This document shows, one piece after another, positions 34,847 to 43,930 of a DNA stretch of 59,948 nucleotides; position 1 is the first letter of the stretch; the number at the start of each line of letters is the position of its first letter. This DNA comes from MGBC163016 sp964518575. Its GTDB lineage: Bacteria; Actinomycetota; Coriobacteriia; Coriobacteriales; Eggerthellaceae. The translations under genes and the position numbers were made by a program. The notes under the pieces are model-generated. The model ran no database searches and was not told where the DNA came from. It worked only from the letters and a program-made list of their open reading frames with translations. The stretch is from contig CAZFGW010000012.1 of NCBI GenBank assembly GCA_964518575.1, positions 1-59,948 on the forward strand. The letters run 5' to 3'.

Positions 34847-36871
34847 ATGCTTTCTCATGATGAAAAACACAGTGATCCGCAGAAGGGCGCGTCGGACGAG
34901 GGTATCAAACTGACCGCTTCCGAACCCCTCTCCTCAGACCCTTTCGTTCACTTAGCAATGAAGGATACAGCGAAGATAAGTGCGCCTTCGCAGGCGTCTT
35001 CCTCTCCGAAGGCAGCTCCGGCTGCGGCTGCGCAAACCCCTCCTGCTCATCAGGCTCATCTTCGATCGATTCCCGCTTCTTCGGTGAAGCGGCGAGTACT
35101 CTCGATGCCGCGCGGGGCACAAGCGTCGCGGGTACGGCAAAAAGAGATTCCCATAACGCGCCCGTCGGCTGCCTCTCCGGCGTCTGTTCCTGAACCCGAA
35201 CCTGAGGTTCCCACCGGTCCCTCGCTGCGCGTTGTTTTGGAGTCGAGCGAATCGGCGGGGGACGCGTCGGCGAATGCATCGGAAAAGCAAGCTTCATCAA
35301 AACACACGTCTCATACCGAGAAAGACCAGATCGATCTTTCGGGTCTGCCGCTTCTCTCAGGCGTTGGTTCGATCTCCTTGGATGAGCTCGTTCCCGATCT
35401 TGCCACGTTTTCTGAGAACTTTCCGAAAATCCCCGAGCGATTGATCTTCGATCCCGCATCCCGCGCCCGCTCAAAGCGCGTGGGTACTCCCGCTTATCCC
35501 GGGCGTGGTGAGGCGTTTTCTCAAAATGCGCCGACCGAGCGGATTCCTTTGAATCGCAACATCGGCTACAACGCGCCGATGCTCTCAGCGCCCGGTGTCC
35601 AACCCGCATGGGGACGGTCGTGGAGTTCTGGACAAGGTTCCTCTTTTTCGGGAGGTTCAGCGCCCCGTGGACGCGCGTTCAACAGCGTGCAAGCACAGCA
35701 GGATGCACGCAATGCATATCGGCGTGCAGGAATTCGAGGGCTTCATCTTCCCGATGTGGTGTCGCGCCCGCGCAGGGTTGCTTTTCCTCCCGCGCTGATG
35801 GGCAGCATGCGCTTTGATCCGATGCAATCCTATAACGGGGAGCGTACACGCACGCTCGCTACTGATCGTGATCAAGCGCAGGGCAAGTCATTCAAAGAGG
35901 CGATCGAAGCGTTTGACTGGATGCTTGATCCCATCAAACCGCCTCTGACACGCATGCCTTCTGCCCAGATGTCCTCGATGCCGATGTGGTCGATGATGGG
36001 TACTCCATCCCCGTGGGCGTCTCCCTATTTGAAAGCCCAATTCCGCAGACCAGCGCTTTATGGCGGTATCGGAATGCCGGGAATGAACATGCCTGCATCC
36101 GCCGCGGGCGCAAACGGTGGATGGGGTAATCCGTCGGCGGGACGTGCGGGTCTGAACATGAATGGCTATGGGGGCGCAAACGGAGCAGGCATGCGAGGTG
36201 CGCCGGGGTCATATGGTGTCAATGCAGGGCAGGGCGCCTCAGCGAACGGATATGGCGCGTCTTCAGGCATGCCACGCTCAAAGCCGCTTCTTGATGCGAA
36301 TACCATCGAGAATTCGACGATCTTCGATCAACCACCTATCCCGATCGACGTCGGTATGCGCGTTGCGGAAACATCGCATCGGCGCGGGCGGGTCATACTC
36401 ATCTTCATCATGATCATCGCCGCCATCGTTGTCGGTGTTTGCGTGACCTATGTTTTCTCCCACACGGGCGAGGAAGAGGGTGTCACGGATCACACAACCG
36501 AGCAGACGTCCTCGTCTTCGACAAGCTCGTCTGCTGCGGGGAGCAGCAATCAGGGTGCGGGGTCGGTCGTCTATCAGTACAGCGCACTCACGGCGAACGG
36601 GAAGACATATAACGTCCAGGAAACGGCAACGTTCAACGATGCGGGCATATGCGAATTCACCACGATGAGGATGGAGTTCCCCGATGCGGCTACGGCGAAG
36701 GAATTCACCGATGCGCTCACCCGCGATTACGGGGATAAGCTTACGCTTGAGAACCTTGAGGGGTCGACTGCGACCGTGATCATCAACAATGCCGGGCTCG
36801 GAATGAATCGCGAACAGTATGAGGATTCGCTCAGTCGCAGCGTTGAGGATCTCGTCGTGCTTAAAAAATAG
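34847..36871 (+). CDS. Single-pass membrane protein of unknown function, low-complexity N terminus (paralogue 1)
   Basis: I do not recognise a described family. From ATG 34847 the protein has 674 aa. Residues 1-510 are disordered and rich in Pro, Ser and Ala, with a Gly/Asn/Met-rich stretch around 420-480. One membrane helix (about 515-537, GRVILIFIMIIAAIVVGV) is followed by a Ser-rich linker and a folded C-terminal domain of about 95 residues (YSALTANGKTYNVQETATF to the end). The same order and C-terminal domain recur in the gene at 37600. The helix near the C-terminal end puts about 500 disordered residues on one side, probably the cytoplasm, and the small domain outside. Upstream in-frame ATGs (34790, 34829, 34838) lie ahead of or inside the -10. 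Confidence 0.7.
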   Translation: MLSHDEKHSDPQKGASDEGIKLTASEPLSSDPFVHLAMKDTAKISAPSQASSSPKAAPAAAAQTPPAHQAHLRSIPASSVKRRVLSMPRGAQASRVRQKEIPITRPSAASPASVPEPEPEVPTGPSLRVVLESSESAGDASANASEKQASSKHTSHTEKDQIDLSGLPLLSGVGSISLDELVPDLATFSENFPKIPERLIFDPASRARSKRVGTPAYPGRGEAFSQNAPTERIPLNRNIGYNAPMLSAPGVQPAWGRSWSSGQGSSFSGGSAPRGRAFNSVQAQQDARNAYRRAGIRGLHLPDVVSRPRRVAFPPALMGSMRFDPMQSYNGERTRTLATDRDQAQGKSFKEAIEAFDWMLDPIKPPLTRMPSAQMSSMPMWSMMGTPSPWASPYLKAQFRRPALYGGIGMPGMNMPASAAGANGGWGNPSAGRAGLNMNGYGGANGAGMRGAPGSYGVNAGQGASANGYGASSGMPRSKPLLDANTIENSTIFDQPPIPIDVGMRVAETSHRRGRVILIFIMIIAAIVVGVCVTYVFSHTGEEEGVTDHTTEQTSSSSTSSSAAGSSNQGAGSVVYQYSALTANGKTYNVQETATFNDAGICEFTTMRMEFPDAATAKEFTDALTRDYGDKLTLENLEGSTATVIINNAGLGMNREQYEDSLSRSVEDLVVLKK

Positions 36872-36898
36872 CGTTCTTCCTGCGTATTCCTACTTTTG

Positions 36899-36907
36899 TG
36901 GTATCAT
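36899..36907 (+). promoter_or_regulatory. Extended -10 promoter
   Basis: TGGTATCAT combines TG-n with TATCAT (36902-36907) and belongs to the TGTGGTA group also seen at 50865 and 55109. The start point would be near 36914, giving a 45-base leader to GTG 36959. Confidence 0.5.
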
Positions 36908-36958
36908 AAGGAGGAGTTTATTCTCAACTATGCTATCAATGGAGAAGGAGAATACGCG

Positions 36959-37570
36959 GTGAAGTATCAAAGCGATGCTCATCACTATCGCAAGATCATG
37001 CGTAAGAAGCAGCGTATGCAGCAGCTTCGAGGCGCTCTCTTGCTCGTGTTCTCGTTCGCTATGATGTTGTATGCAGTCCCTGGTTTCGCGAAGAGCATCT
37101 GGGACGAAGGTCTCCCCGACCAGGGTTCGGTATCCACCATTTTCTCGCACGCCATCAATGACAATGCGTATGAAAGCGTTGAGGCTGCTGCGGGCGAAGC
37201 CGTTGCTCAAGAGGGAGCTCAAGCAGCCGCTGACAAGCCGCGTTCGACTTCCCGCGTTGCTTCCAAGGTCAATCCGCTCGTGAGTGAAACCACCGGTCCA
37301 GGCATCCTTGCTGATGACGAGGCGGTCACCGCTGCTAAAAGGCGTGCCGAGGCCGTGCTTGCAGCAACGACGGAGAAGAACGCCTATATAGGTACCATCG
37401 AAGCCAATACCCCTGAGCGTACTGATTCCCGTGATAATCTCATCTTTGCGTCGATCGCGCTGGTGCTGGGACTTGCAAGCGCGTGCTTCGGTGTGAGAAC
37501 CATCCTCGCTTCGCGGAAGATGCGGGGACGCGTTATATCGGCAGCTTACAGTTCAGCTCTTCGAGCGTGA
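36959..37570 (+). CDS. Two-helix membrane protein of unknown function
   Basis: A 203-aa protein with no family I recognise. A basic N terminus (about 1-27) precedes a hydrophobic helix (about 28-44, ending PGFA) that may be an anchor or signal peptide. An Ala-rich hydrophilic middle (50-160) follows, then a second helix (about 168-187, IFASIALVLGLASACFGV) and a basic tail. GTG 36959 is chosen because GAAGGAG lies eight bases ahead. It sits between two paralogous single-pass proteins, co-directional and 29 bases before the second, suggesting a shared role at the membrane. Confidence 0.68.
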   Translation: MKYQSDAHHYRKIMRKKQRMQQLRGALLLVFSFAMMLYAVPGFAKSIWDEGLPDQGSVSTIFSHAINDNAYESVEAAAGEAVAQEGAQAAADKPRSTSRVASKVNPLVSETTGPGILADDEAVTAAKRRAEAVLAATTEKNAYIGTIEANTPERTDSRDNLIFASIALVLGLASACFGVRTILASRKMRGRVISAAYSSALRA

Positions 37571-37599
37571 GCTAGACGAGCTCATACGAGGTTGTATCC

Positions 37600-39606
37600 A
37601 TGCCGGCAGCGAATGACTCTATCTCAATAGACGATCTTTGTAAGGCGTTCGGGGGTTCGGCATCATCTTCAAAGAGCGATTCCAAAGACTCTGCTCGACA
37701 TACCCATTCCTCTTCAAAAGATACGAACGATGTTTCCGAAGCGCAGTTGCTCTCCGCACTTGGTGTGGCGAGTGTTGAGGACAGCATCGCGCTTGCCGAA
37801 GCCCGTGAAAAACAAGAGCGGGCGCGTCAGCGTGAGGCTCAGCGGCGCGAGCAGCAATTCCGTGCTCGCCAGTGGCGTGCGGAACTTGACGAACTCGAGG
37901 CAAGGAAAGCTTCTCAGGAGGAGGCGTCCGCGCCTGCACCGGGCGCACGTTCAGTGGTGCAATCGGTGCCTCCGCGTTCTGCGTCTGTGCAGAAAATGTC
38001 TTTCTCCTCGCTTTTTCCGAAGGCACCCGCTGCAATACAGCCGATGCCGACGGGACCTTCTCCCGCCTCATCCGCTTCGGCTTCTGAGGTGTCAGCACCG
38101 ACACACGAACAAGCCGCTTTAGCTGAATCTCCTGAAACACGCGAAGATGTTTCAAGCACGCCAGTTTACGGTGAACAAGCAGACAGAGCTGCGTCTGCCG
38201 AGTCCGTGCCTGCCCCTTTTGCGAGCGAGCAGCAGCTCCACCGAGACGAGCAGGCAGCGTCGCCCGAAGCCTCGCCTTCGGGTCCCCTTGGTGCATATGC
38301 GGGGCGCAGGATCATGCCACTTACTGGACCGCTTCCTGCTTTTCAGCCCCTCGATGCCACGCCGTTCGGTTCCGCCACTGCCCCTGCAATGCAGGGAGAC
38401 GCTCAACCAGGAACGGTTCCTCCCTTCGCCCCCGCGCAGCAGGGTGTCTCCGCTCAGGCATTCCCTACCGCTGAAACTGCACCGGTAGGAGAAGCTGTTT
38501 CAGAAGCTGAGGGCGCCCGTGTCAAGCGTCCTTTCGGGGGAGCACCGCTTCCCGCTTTTTCGAACGCGTCATTCATTCGCCCGCTTGAGCCGACGATAAC
38601 GGCAGCGGGTGGCACAGCGCAAACGCTTCCTGGTGCTGCGCAGCCGTTCATTCAAGGCGCACAGTCCCCCATGGGCGTTTCAGGACAAAGTGCGGAGGGA
38701 GCACCTGCTAACACTTTGGTACCGTCTTCGCAATCAGTATTCCCGCAAGCTGCTTTCACGCAGCAAGGTTATATGCCCGCATCTCCCGCGTTGAATCAGG
38801 CTCAGCTGAGCGGCTCTTCCATGCCCGGTATGCCGCAGCCTCAAACGGTTGCTGACCAGACCCCGACGCAGGGACAGGGCGTCTCATCTGAGCTTTCGTG
38901 GGCGCAAAAGACAGCTCCCGGCACGATGGTTGAGGCTGATAAGGGAATGCCGAACGAAATTGTTCAGCCCCGCCCGAACTATCCTGCGAATGCCGCGTCT
39001 GGTGTCACGGACACTACGATGCCCGAGCAGGCAAGCTTGCTTCCGTCAGCGGATGCGCAGATGCAGTGGATCAACCAAGGTCCCGCAAGCGTCGGCGAAC
39101 CTATCAAGGAAGACGAAACGTCTTCGAAGAAGTCGACGATCATCGGGGTGTCGCTCATCGTCATGGCGGTGATCTGTGCGGTATTCGCCGTGTTGTTGCT
39201 GACCGGCATCATTGACCTGTCCGCATTCTCCTCCTCATCGGGCGCGTCTTCGTCTTCATCCTCTGCAGTAACGCAGGCTCAGGAAGGTCCGCTCACGGAA
39301 GAGGCGGTATATTCCTATGTTGTTCGCGGTACCGATGGCGGTACCCATGAAGCGAAAGAGACAGCGTATTTCGGCGATGACGGAAAGCTCAAGCGGAGCA
39401 TGCTTGAGATTGCTGTTGATGATCCTAACAGTGCACAGGCGCTTCTTGAGCAGTTGCAATCAGAGTTCAAAGATACGGTTCGTGAGACAAGTATCGAAGA
39501 CGGGCATATCATCGTTATTCTCGATGTGAATCGCGATGATCTGGATAAGGATGCGTATACCGAGCTTCTTGCCACCAATATGGCGGAGTTCAAGGTCGTC
39601 GATTAA
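37600..39606 (+). CDS. Single-pass membrane protein of unknown function, low-complexity N terminus (paralogue 2)
   Basis: 668 aa with the same plan as the gene at 34847. About 510 residues are disordered and Pro/Gln/Ala/Ser-rich, including a short charged coiled-coil-like part at about 60-110. One helix (about 512-538, STIIGVSLIVMAVICAVFAV), a Ser-rich linker and a C-terminal domain (about 568-668) follow. The C-terminal domain aligns with that of paralogue 1: a Y-rich start, K-E-TA-F/YF, a D-P/DAATA helix and a closing DLVVLKK/EFKVVD strand. Function unknown. A terminator follows after 26 bases. Confidence 0.68.
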   Translation: MPAANDSISIDDLCKAFGGSASSSKSDSKDSARHTHSSSKDTNDVSEAQLLSALGVASVEDSIALAEAREKQERARQREAQRREQQFRARQWRAELDELEARKASQEEASAPAPGARSVVQSVPPRSASVQKMSFSSLFPKAPAAIQPMPTGPSPASSASASEVSAPTHEQAALAESPETREDVSSTPVYGEQADRAASAESVPAPFASEQQLHRDEQAASPEASPSGPLGAYAGRRIMPLTGPLPAFQPLDATPFGSATAPAMQGDAQPGTVPPFAPAQQGVSAQAFPTAETAPVGEAVSEAEGARVKRPFGGAPLPAFSNASFIRPLEPTITAAGGTAQTLPGAAQPFIQGAQSPMGVSGQSAEGAPANTLVPSSQSVFPQAAFTQQGYMPASPALNQAQLSGSSMPGMPQPQTVADQTPTQGQGVSSELSWAQKTAPGTMVEADKGMPNEIVQPRPNYPANAASGVTDTTMPEQASLLPSADAQMQWINQGPASVGEPIKEDETSSKKSTIIGVSLIVMAVICAVFAVLLLTGIIDLSAFSSSSGASSSSSSAVTQAQEGPLTEEAVYSYVVRGTDGGTHEAKETAYFGDDGKLKRSMLEIAVDDPNSAQALLEQLQSEFKDTVRETSIEDGHIIVILDVNRDDLDKDAYTELLATNMAEFKVVD

Positions 39607-39632
39607 ACCTTAAACCGTTTGGTACAAAAAAG

Positions 39633-39656
39633 AAAAGCCGCCTTGTGGCGGCTTTT
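39633..39656. terminator. Bidirectional rho-independent terminator
   Basis: AAAAGCCGCC and GGCGGCTTTT pair perfectly around TTGT, so the hairpin carries a T-run in both directions. It serves the gene at 37600 (plus) and the small gene at 39680 (minus). Confidence 0.92.
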
Positions 39657-39679
39657 CACATCTGCAGATGATGTATTAC

Positions 39680-39922
39680 CTAGTCAACACTTGAAGCGGT
39701 GCCGCGGGAAGCAGCAAACTTCTCAACGGTGCTCACAAAGGTGTTGTACAGATCAGGAGAGATCAAAACCGTAGAGACCTGTCCATCAGTGATCATGACT
39801 TTGACCTTCTGATCCTTAACGACATCGATCAGTTCAGATTCTGACATGCGATCGATCTCATCTTTGGTGACCATCCAGTCATTGAGGCTCTGCAAGCGCG
39901 GGAGATTAAGTCCCTCATTCAT
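39680..39922 (-). CDS. Small antitoxin-like protein of unknown function
   Basis: 80 aa starting at ATG 39922, with AAAAGGAG seven bases ahead, a convincing site. The order of a helix (WMVTKDEIDRMSESELIDVV), two short strands (KVKVMITDGQVSTVLISPDLY) and a terminal helix resembles Phd/YefM-type antitoxins, which place a permissive -VLIS-Y segment there. No toxin gene lies beside it: ligA is divergent and the other neighbour is unrelated. It may be a free-standing regulator. The family call is tentative. Confidence 0.6.
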   Translation of the reverse strand: MNEGLNLPRLQSLNDWMVTKDEIDRMSESELIDVVKDQKVKVMITDGQVSTVLISPDLYNTFVSTVEKFAASRGTASSVD

Positions 39923-40078
39923 GAAAATGCTCCTTTTCAACGAGAACGTTATATTGACAGTATACCGCCAATAAACAACTAATAGAATTATAGACAAAAT
40001 TCTCTTCGATGCCATGATAAACAGAAGAAAACATCACTAGTATGCGAATTGTAATATTCAGCAAGGGAGGCACTACCG

Positions 40079-42193
40079 ATGACGTCCATTCCGCATGAGG
40101 ATGCAGATAAACGCGCTGTAGGCGATGATATCGAGGAGCGGATCGCGTCGCTTCGACGCGAGATCGAGCACCACACCTATCTCTACTATGCGCTCGATGA
40201 TCCCGAAATCTCCGACAGTGCGTTTGACTCACTCATGCGCGAGCTCAAAGACCTTGAGGCGAAACGCCCTGATCTTGTTGTTGCGTCCAGCCCGACCCAG
40301 CGTGTGGGCGGCTATGTTGACAAGCAGTTCAGTCCCGTTCGCCACAGCGCGCGGATGTATTCGCTTGATAACGCTATGGATCAAGCGGAGCTCGGTGCAT
40401 GGATGGACAAGATCGAGGATACCTTCGGATATCTCCCAGAGCTTTGTTGCGAGCTTAAAATCGATGGCTCATCTATTGCGCTCACGTATGTGGATGGAAG
40501 TTTGGAGCAGGGGGCAACGCGCGGGGACGGTACGACAGGGGAGGACATCACCGCCAATATCCGCTGCGTCAAAAACGTTCCGCAGCAGCTGAAACATGAT
40601 GCGATGCGCGCCTTTATCAAGGGCAACTCGCTCGAGCTGCGCGGTGAGGTTTTCATGCCGAAATCGTCGTTTGAGGCGCTGAATGAAGAGGCTGAGGCGA
40701 ACGGGAAGAAGCCCTTTGCGAATCCGCGCAATGCCGCTGCCGGGTCCCTTCGCCAAAAAGATCCCCGTATCAGCGCTGAGCGCGACCTGTCCACATTCAT
40801 GTATACGATGGCGGACACGTCGCAGCTGAATATCAAAACGCAGTGGGAGCTGCTTTCGTGGCTTCATGAGGCGGGCTTTACCGTCAACCCTGATATTGCG
40901 CTTTGTACGGATCGGCAAAGCGTGTATGAATTTTGCGATATGTCGCTTCAAAAACGGGATGCATTGCCGTACGAGATCGACGGCGTGGTCGTGAAGGTCA
41001 ATTCATTCGCGCTTCAAAACGAGATCGGGTATACCTCACGTGCGCCCCGCTGGGCAATCGCATACAAGTTCCCGCCCGAGGAGAAAACGACCAAGCTCAA
41101 CGATATCGTGGTCCAGGTGGGACGGACCGGTGTTCTCACCCCTGTTGCCGAGCTTACACCCGTGCGAGTTGCGGGATCGGTTGTATCGCGGGCAACGCTG
41201 CATAACGAAGAGGAGGTGCATCGCAAGGATGTGCGCATCGGAGACACGGTTATCGTGCGCAAGGCTGGCGATGTCATCCCCGAGGTCGTGGAAGCGGTCA
41301 TCAGCTTGCGCCCCGCGAATGCACTTGAGTGGCACGCTCCCAAAGTCTGCCCCAGCTGCGGCATGCCCGTCATCCGGGAAGAAGGGGAGGTCGCGCTGCG
41401 CTGCATTTCGATCGATTGCCCTGCCCAGGCGCTCGAGCGGCTGCTTCATTGGGTCAGCCGCGAGGCGATGGATATCGACGGCATGGGGGAGGAGATCGTC
41501 GGGCGTCTCGTTGAGATCGGACGCCTTTCAGACGTTGCCGACTTCTATTCGCTTACCGAGGACGAGTTGGCGCAGCTCGATATGGGTCGCGTGAACAAAG
41601 AAGGCAAAGCGGTCGCGCTTGGGCATACGATCTCAGCGAAGCTTATCGATGCGATCGAGCAGTCGAAAACACGTGATTTCTCGCGGGTGATCGTCGGGCT
41701 CGGCATCAGGCATATCGGCAAGAATATGGCACGCGAACTTGTTTCGGTCTTTCCGTCCATGGAAGCGCTCATCAACGCGTCGAAAGAGGAGCTTGAGGCA
41801 GTACATGGGATCGGCGAGCGCGTTGCGAACAGTATATGGTCTTTCTTGCGTACGCCCGACAATATCCATGTCATCGAGCGTTTGCAAAAAGCGGGTTTGT
41901 CTATGGTGTCACGGGATGTGCCGCAAGAGATCCCCGGTCCGCTCAAAGACCTCGTCTTTGTCATCACGGGCAGTCTCGATGAGCTCGGTATGAGCCGCGA
42001 CGAGGCGGCAGAGGCATTGCGCGCGCGGGGAGCGCGGGTATCGGGGAGCGTTTCGTCGAAAACGTCCTATGTCATCGTGGGAACTTCGCCGGGGTCGAAA
42101 TACGATAAAGCGGTAAAACTTGGAGTTCCTGTGCTGAATGAAGCACAATTCGCCTCGATATTGGACACGGGGAACGTTCCTGTTATAGACTAA
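40079..42193 (+). CDS. ligA: NAD-dependent DNA ligase
   Basis: Seals nicks in replication and repair using NAD+. In order: domain Ia (1-75), the adenylation domain with Lys127 in ELKIDGSS, the OB fold, a zinc finger (CPSCGMPV, then C and C in LRCISIDCPAQ), a helix-hairpin-helix region (VHGIGERVANSI) and a C-terminal BRCT domain (about 615-704). Length is 704 aa. ATG 40079 has AAGGGAGG eight bases ahead. It precedes the LCP-family gene by 62 bases. Confidence 0.97.
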   Translation: MTSIPHEDADKRAVGDDIEERIASLRREIEHHTYLYYALDDPEISDSAFDSLMRELKDLEAKRPDLVVASSPTQRVGGYVDKQFSPVRHSARMYSLDNAMDQAELGAWMDKIEDTFGYLPELCCELKIDGSSIALTYVDGSLEQGATRGDGTTGEDITANIRCVKNVPQQLKHDAMRAFIKGNSLELRGEVFMPKSSFEALNEEAEANGKKPFANPRNAAAGSLRQKDPRISAERDLSTFMYTMADTSQLNIKTQWELLSWLHEAGFTVNPDIALCTDRQSVYEFCDMSLQKRDALPYEIDGVVVKVNSFALQNEIGYTSRAPRWAIAYKFPPEEKTTKLNDIVVQVGRTGVLTPVAELTPVRVAGSVVSRATLHNEEEVHRKDVRIGDTVIVRKAGDVIPEVVEAVISLRPANALEWHAPKVCPSCGMPVIREEGEVALRCISIDCPAQALERLLHWVSREAMDIDGMGEEIVGRLVEIGRLSDVADFYSLTEDELAQLDMGRVNKEGKAVALGHTISAKLIDAIEQSKTRDFSRVIVGLGIRHIGKNMARELVSVFPSMEALINASKEELEAVHGIGERVANSIWSFLRTPDNIHVIERLQKAGLSMVSRDVPQEIPGPLKDLVFVITGSLDELGMSRDEAAEALRARGARVSGSVSSKTSYVIVGTSPGSKYDKAVKLGVPVLNEAQFASILDTGNVPVID

Positions 42194-42255
42194 TGCGTTA
42201 CTGAAGTTTCGAATGCACGGATCATCAACCAATAACCGGGGTGGTTATCGCATTA

Positions 42256-43764
42256 ATGGCTTATAGGAACGGAAACCCGCGTTCTGGGGCGCACGCAGCG
42301 AAAAGGCGGACGACCCCGGATTCACGAGAAACCGCTTTTGAAGGATCGTACGAAGACTTCAAGCGTCCTGATTCTCATTCCCATGCAAGCGGATATAGCC
42401 GCAGCCATGCTCGGCTTGACTCCGAAGCGCTTACGCGGTCGCGCAAAAAGCGTAAGAAAAAGAAGATCATCACGGGTGTCATCGCCGCTTTCCTTGTTCT
42501 TATTCTCGGTGGGGGCGGTGTCGCTTTCGCCTACTTGAACTCCATCAACTCGAATCTACATCTGGGGGTGGGAAGTGATCTGTTGGCGGCGCTCATGCCG
42601 ACGGATACGCCCTCCGACCCGTTCTACGTTCTTTTGCTCGGCACCGATGGATCGGCTGAGCGTGAATCGAGTTCGGAATATGCCGATGGTCATTTCCGCA
42701 GCGACTCGATGATGCTTGCGCGTATCGACCCGCGCAACAAGAAGTGTGCAATCGTTTCCATTCCGCGTGATACGCGCGTGGAGCTCGGTAAATATGGCAA
42801 GCAGAAGATCAACGCCGCGCATGCGTTCGGCGGTCCTGCGCTCGCTGTTGAGACGGTATCCAAGATGGCGGGTGTGCCCATTTCCCATTATGCGGAGATC
42901 AACTTCGATGGATTCGCCAATATCGTCGATGCGCTCGGGGGTATTGAGGTTGATGTGCCTATTGAGATCGACGACGATGAGGCGGGTGGGTATTTGAGTG
43001 CCGGTGTGCAAACACTCAATGGTCAAGGCGCGCTCATCCTTTGCCGAAGCCGCCATTCCTATGACAGCTATGGCGATGGCGATTTGTTCAGGGCGGCGAA
43101 TCAGCGCATGGTTCTTGCTGCTATCGCCCAGAAGCTCCTTGAGTCAGATGTGCTCACCATCACGAACTCCGTCAACGCGCTTTCCCAATATGTCATCACT
43201 GACCTCGACATCGCTGCGATCGCCTCGATTGCGAAGAGCATGCGGGGGATCGATGCGGAAAACGATATCTACTCCGCGATCGCTCCGACTGAGTCGCAAT
43301 ACATCGATGGTGGATGGTATGAGATCTTGGACGAGAAGGCGTGGAAGGAAATGATCGAGCGCTTGGAGGCGGGGCTGCCACCGATCGATGCGAACCTCGT
43401 CGATGCCTCTACGGGTACCGTTCTTGCCTCCGCGGGCGACAAGGCGGGGGAGTCCGGCAATGCTACCAATTATCGGGTCAATTCGAATCTCACGATTCGT
43501 CTGCGCAATGGCAATGGACGCGACAAGGCATGCACGGCTGCCTATGACATTTTGCATGATATGGGATATCGCAATATCAACAGTGGCAATGCGAACAGTT
43601 TCGACTATCCCGAAACGCTCATCATCTATAAGGACTCCTCGAAGGAAAAAGCAGCCTCTCAGATTGCCTCTGCCCTGGGTACGGGTAAAGCCCTCAAGGA
43701 TGATGGCACCTATTTGTTCGAGTCGGACTTCTTGATCGTGATCGGCGCCGACTGGCCCGAATAG
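42256..43764 (+). CDS. LCP (LytR-CpsA-Psr) family cell-wall glycopolymer ligase
   Basis: A membrane-anchored enzyme that attaches wall polymers to peptidoglycan. From ATG 42256 it has 502 aa: a basic, disordered cytoplasmic N terminus (1-70), one membrane helix (71-94), the LCP domain (about 115-290) with LLLGTDGS, SIPRDTRVELG and LCRSRHSYDSYGDGDLFRAANQRM containing the Arg/Asp residues that bind the polyprenyl pyrophosphate, and a LytR_C domain (about 405-500). GTG 42241 is the alternative start; GGGGTGG suits the ATG better. No wall-polymer genes are nearby. Confidence 0.88.
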   Translation: MAYRNGNPRSGAHAAKRRTTPDSRETAFEGSYEDFKRPDSHSHASGYSRSHARLDSEALTRSRKKRKKKKIITGVIAAFLVLILGGGGVAFAYLNSINSNLHLGVGSDLLAALMPTDTPSDPFYVLLLGTDGSAERESSSEYADGHFRSDSMMLARIDPRNKKCAIVSIPRDTRVELGKYGKQKINAAHAFGGPALAVETVSKMAGVPISHYAEINFDGFANIVDALGGIEVDVPIEIDDDEAGGYLSAGVQTLNGQGALILCRSRHSYDSYGDGDLFRAANQRMVLAAIAQKLLESDVLTITNSVNALSQYVITDLDIAAIASIAKSMRGIDAENDIYSAIAPTESQYIDGGWYEILDEKAWKEMIERLEAGLPPIDANLVDASTGTVLASAGDKAGESGNATNYRVNSNLTIRLRNGNGRDKACTAAYDILHDMGYRNINSGNANSFDYPETLIIYKDSSKEKAASQIASALGTGKALKDDGTYLFESDFLIVIGADWPE

Positions 43765-43840
43765 ACACGACGGGTGCGCGCGGGGCTCGCACGCCCGTCG
43801 CCGATACGTTTCCAACCACAGACCGTTTGATGAAACACAC

Positions 43841-43868
43841 TTGACATTTTAGCCTCTTTAATTATACT
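43841..43868 (+). promoter_or_regulatory. Consensus promoter of modABC
   Basis: TTGACA (43841-43846) and TATACT (43863-43868) are 16 bases apart, the best promoter match upstream of a protein gene in the window. The start point is near 43875, and the leader to ATG 43931 is about 55 bases. Confidence 0.82.
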
Positions 43869-43876
43869 TATCCGTG

Positions 43877-43900
43877 TATTATTCATAAATGAGAATAATA
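43877..43900. promoter_or_regulatory. Candidate operator of modABC
   Basis: TATTATTC (43877-43884) and GAATAATA (43893-43900) are perfect 8-bp arms eight bases apart, covering the start point just after the -10. An AT-rich dyad at this place suits a repressor that acts when molybdate is plentiful, as ModE does elsewhere. The sequence is not the known enterobacterial ModE site. Confidence 0.6.
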
Positions 43901-43930
43901 AAGACAACCTTTCAGACCCAGGAGGAAATC

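Noticed and set aside
36101..36270. Tandem DNA repeat in the gene at 34847
   Set aside because: The Gly/Asn/Met-rich stretch is low complexity at the protein level and does not form regular DNA repeats.
36930..36962. A ten-codon ORF whose stop overlaps the GTG start of the gene at 36959
   Set aside because: Its apparent Shine-Dalgarno (36908-36916) lies at or before the expected transcription start and is 13 bases from the ATG, so translation is unlikely.
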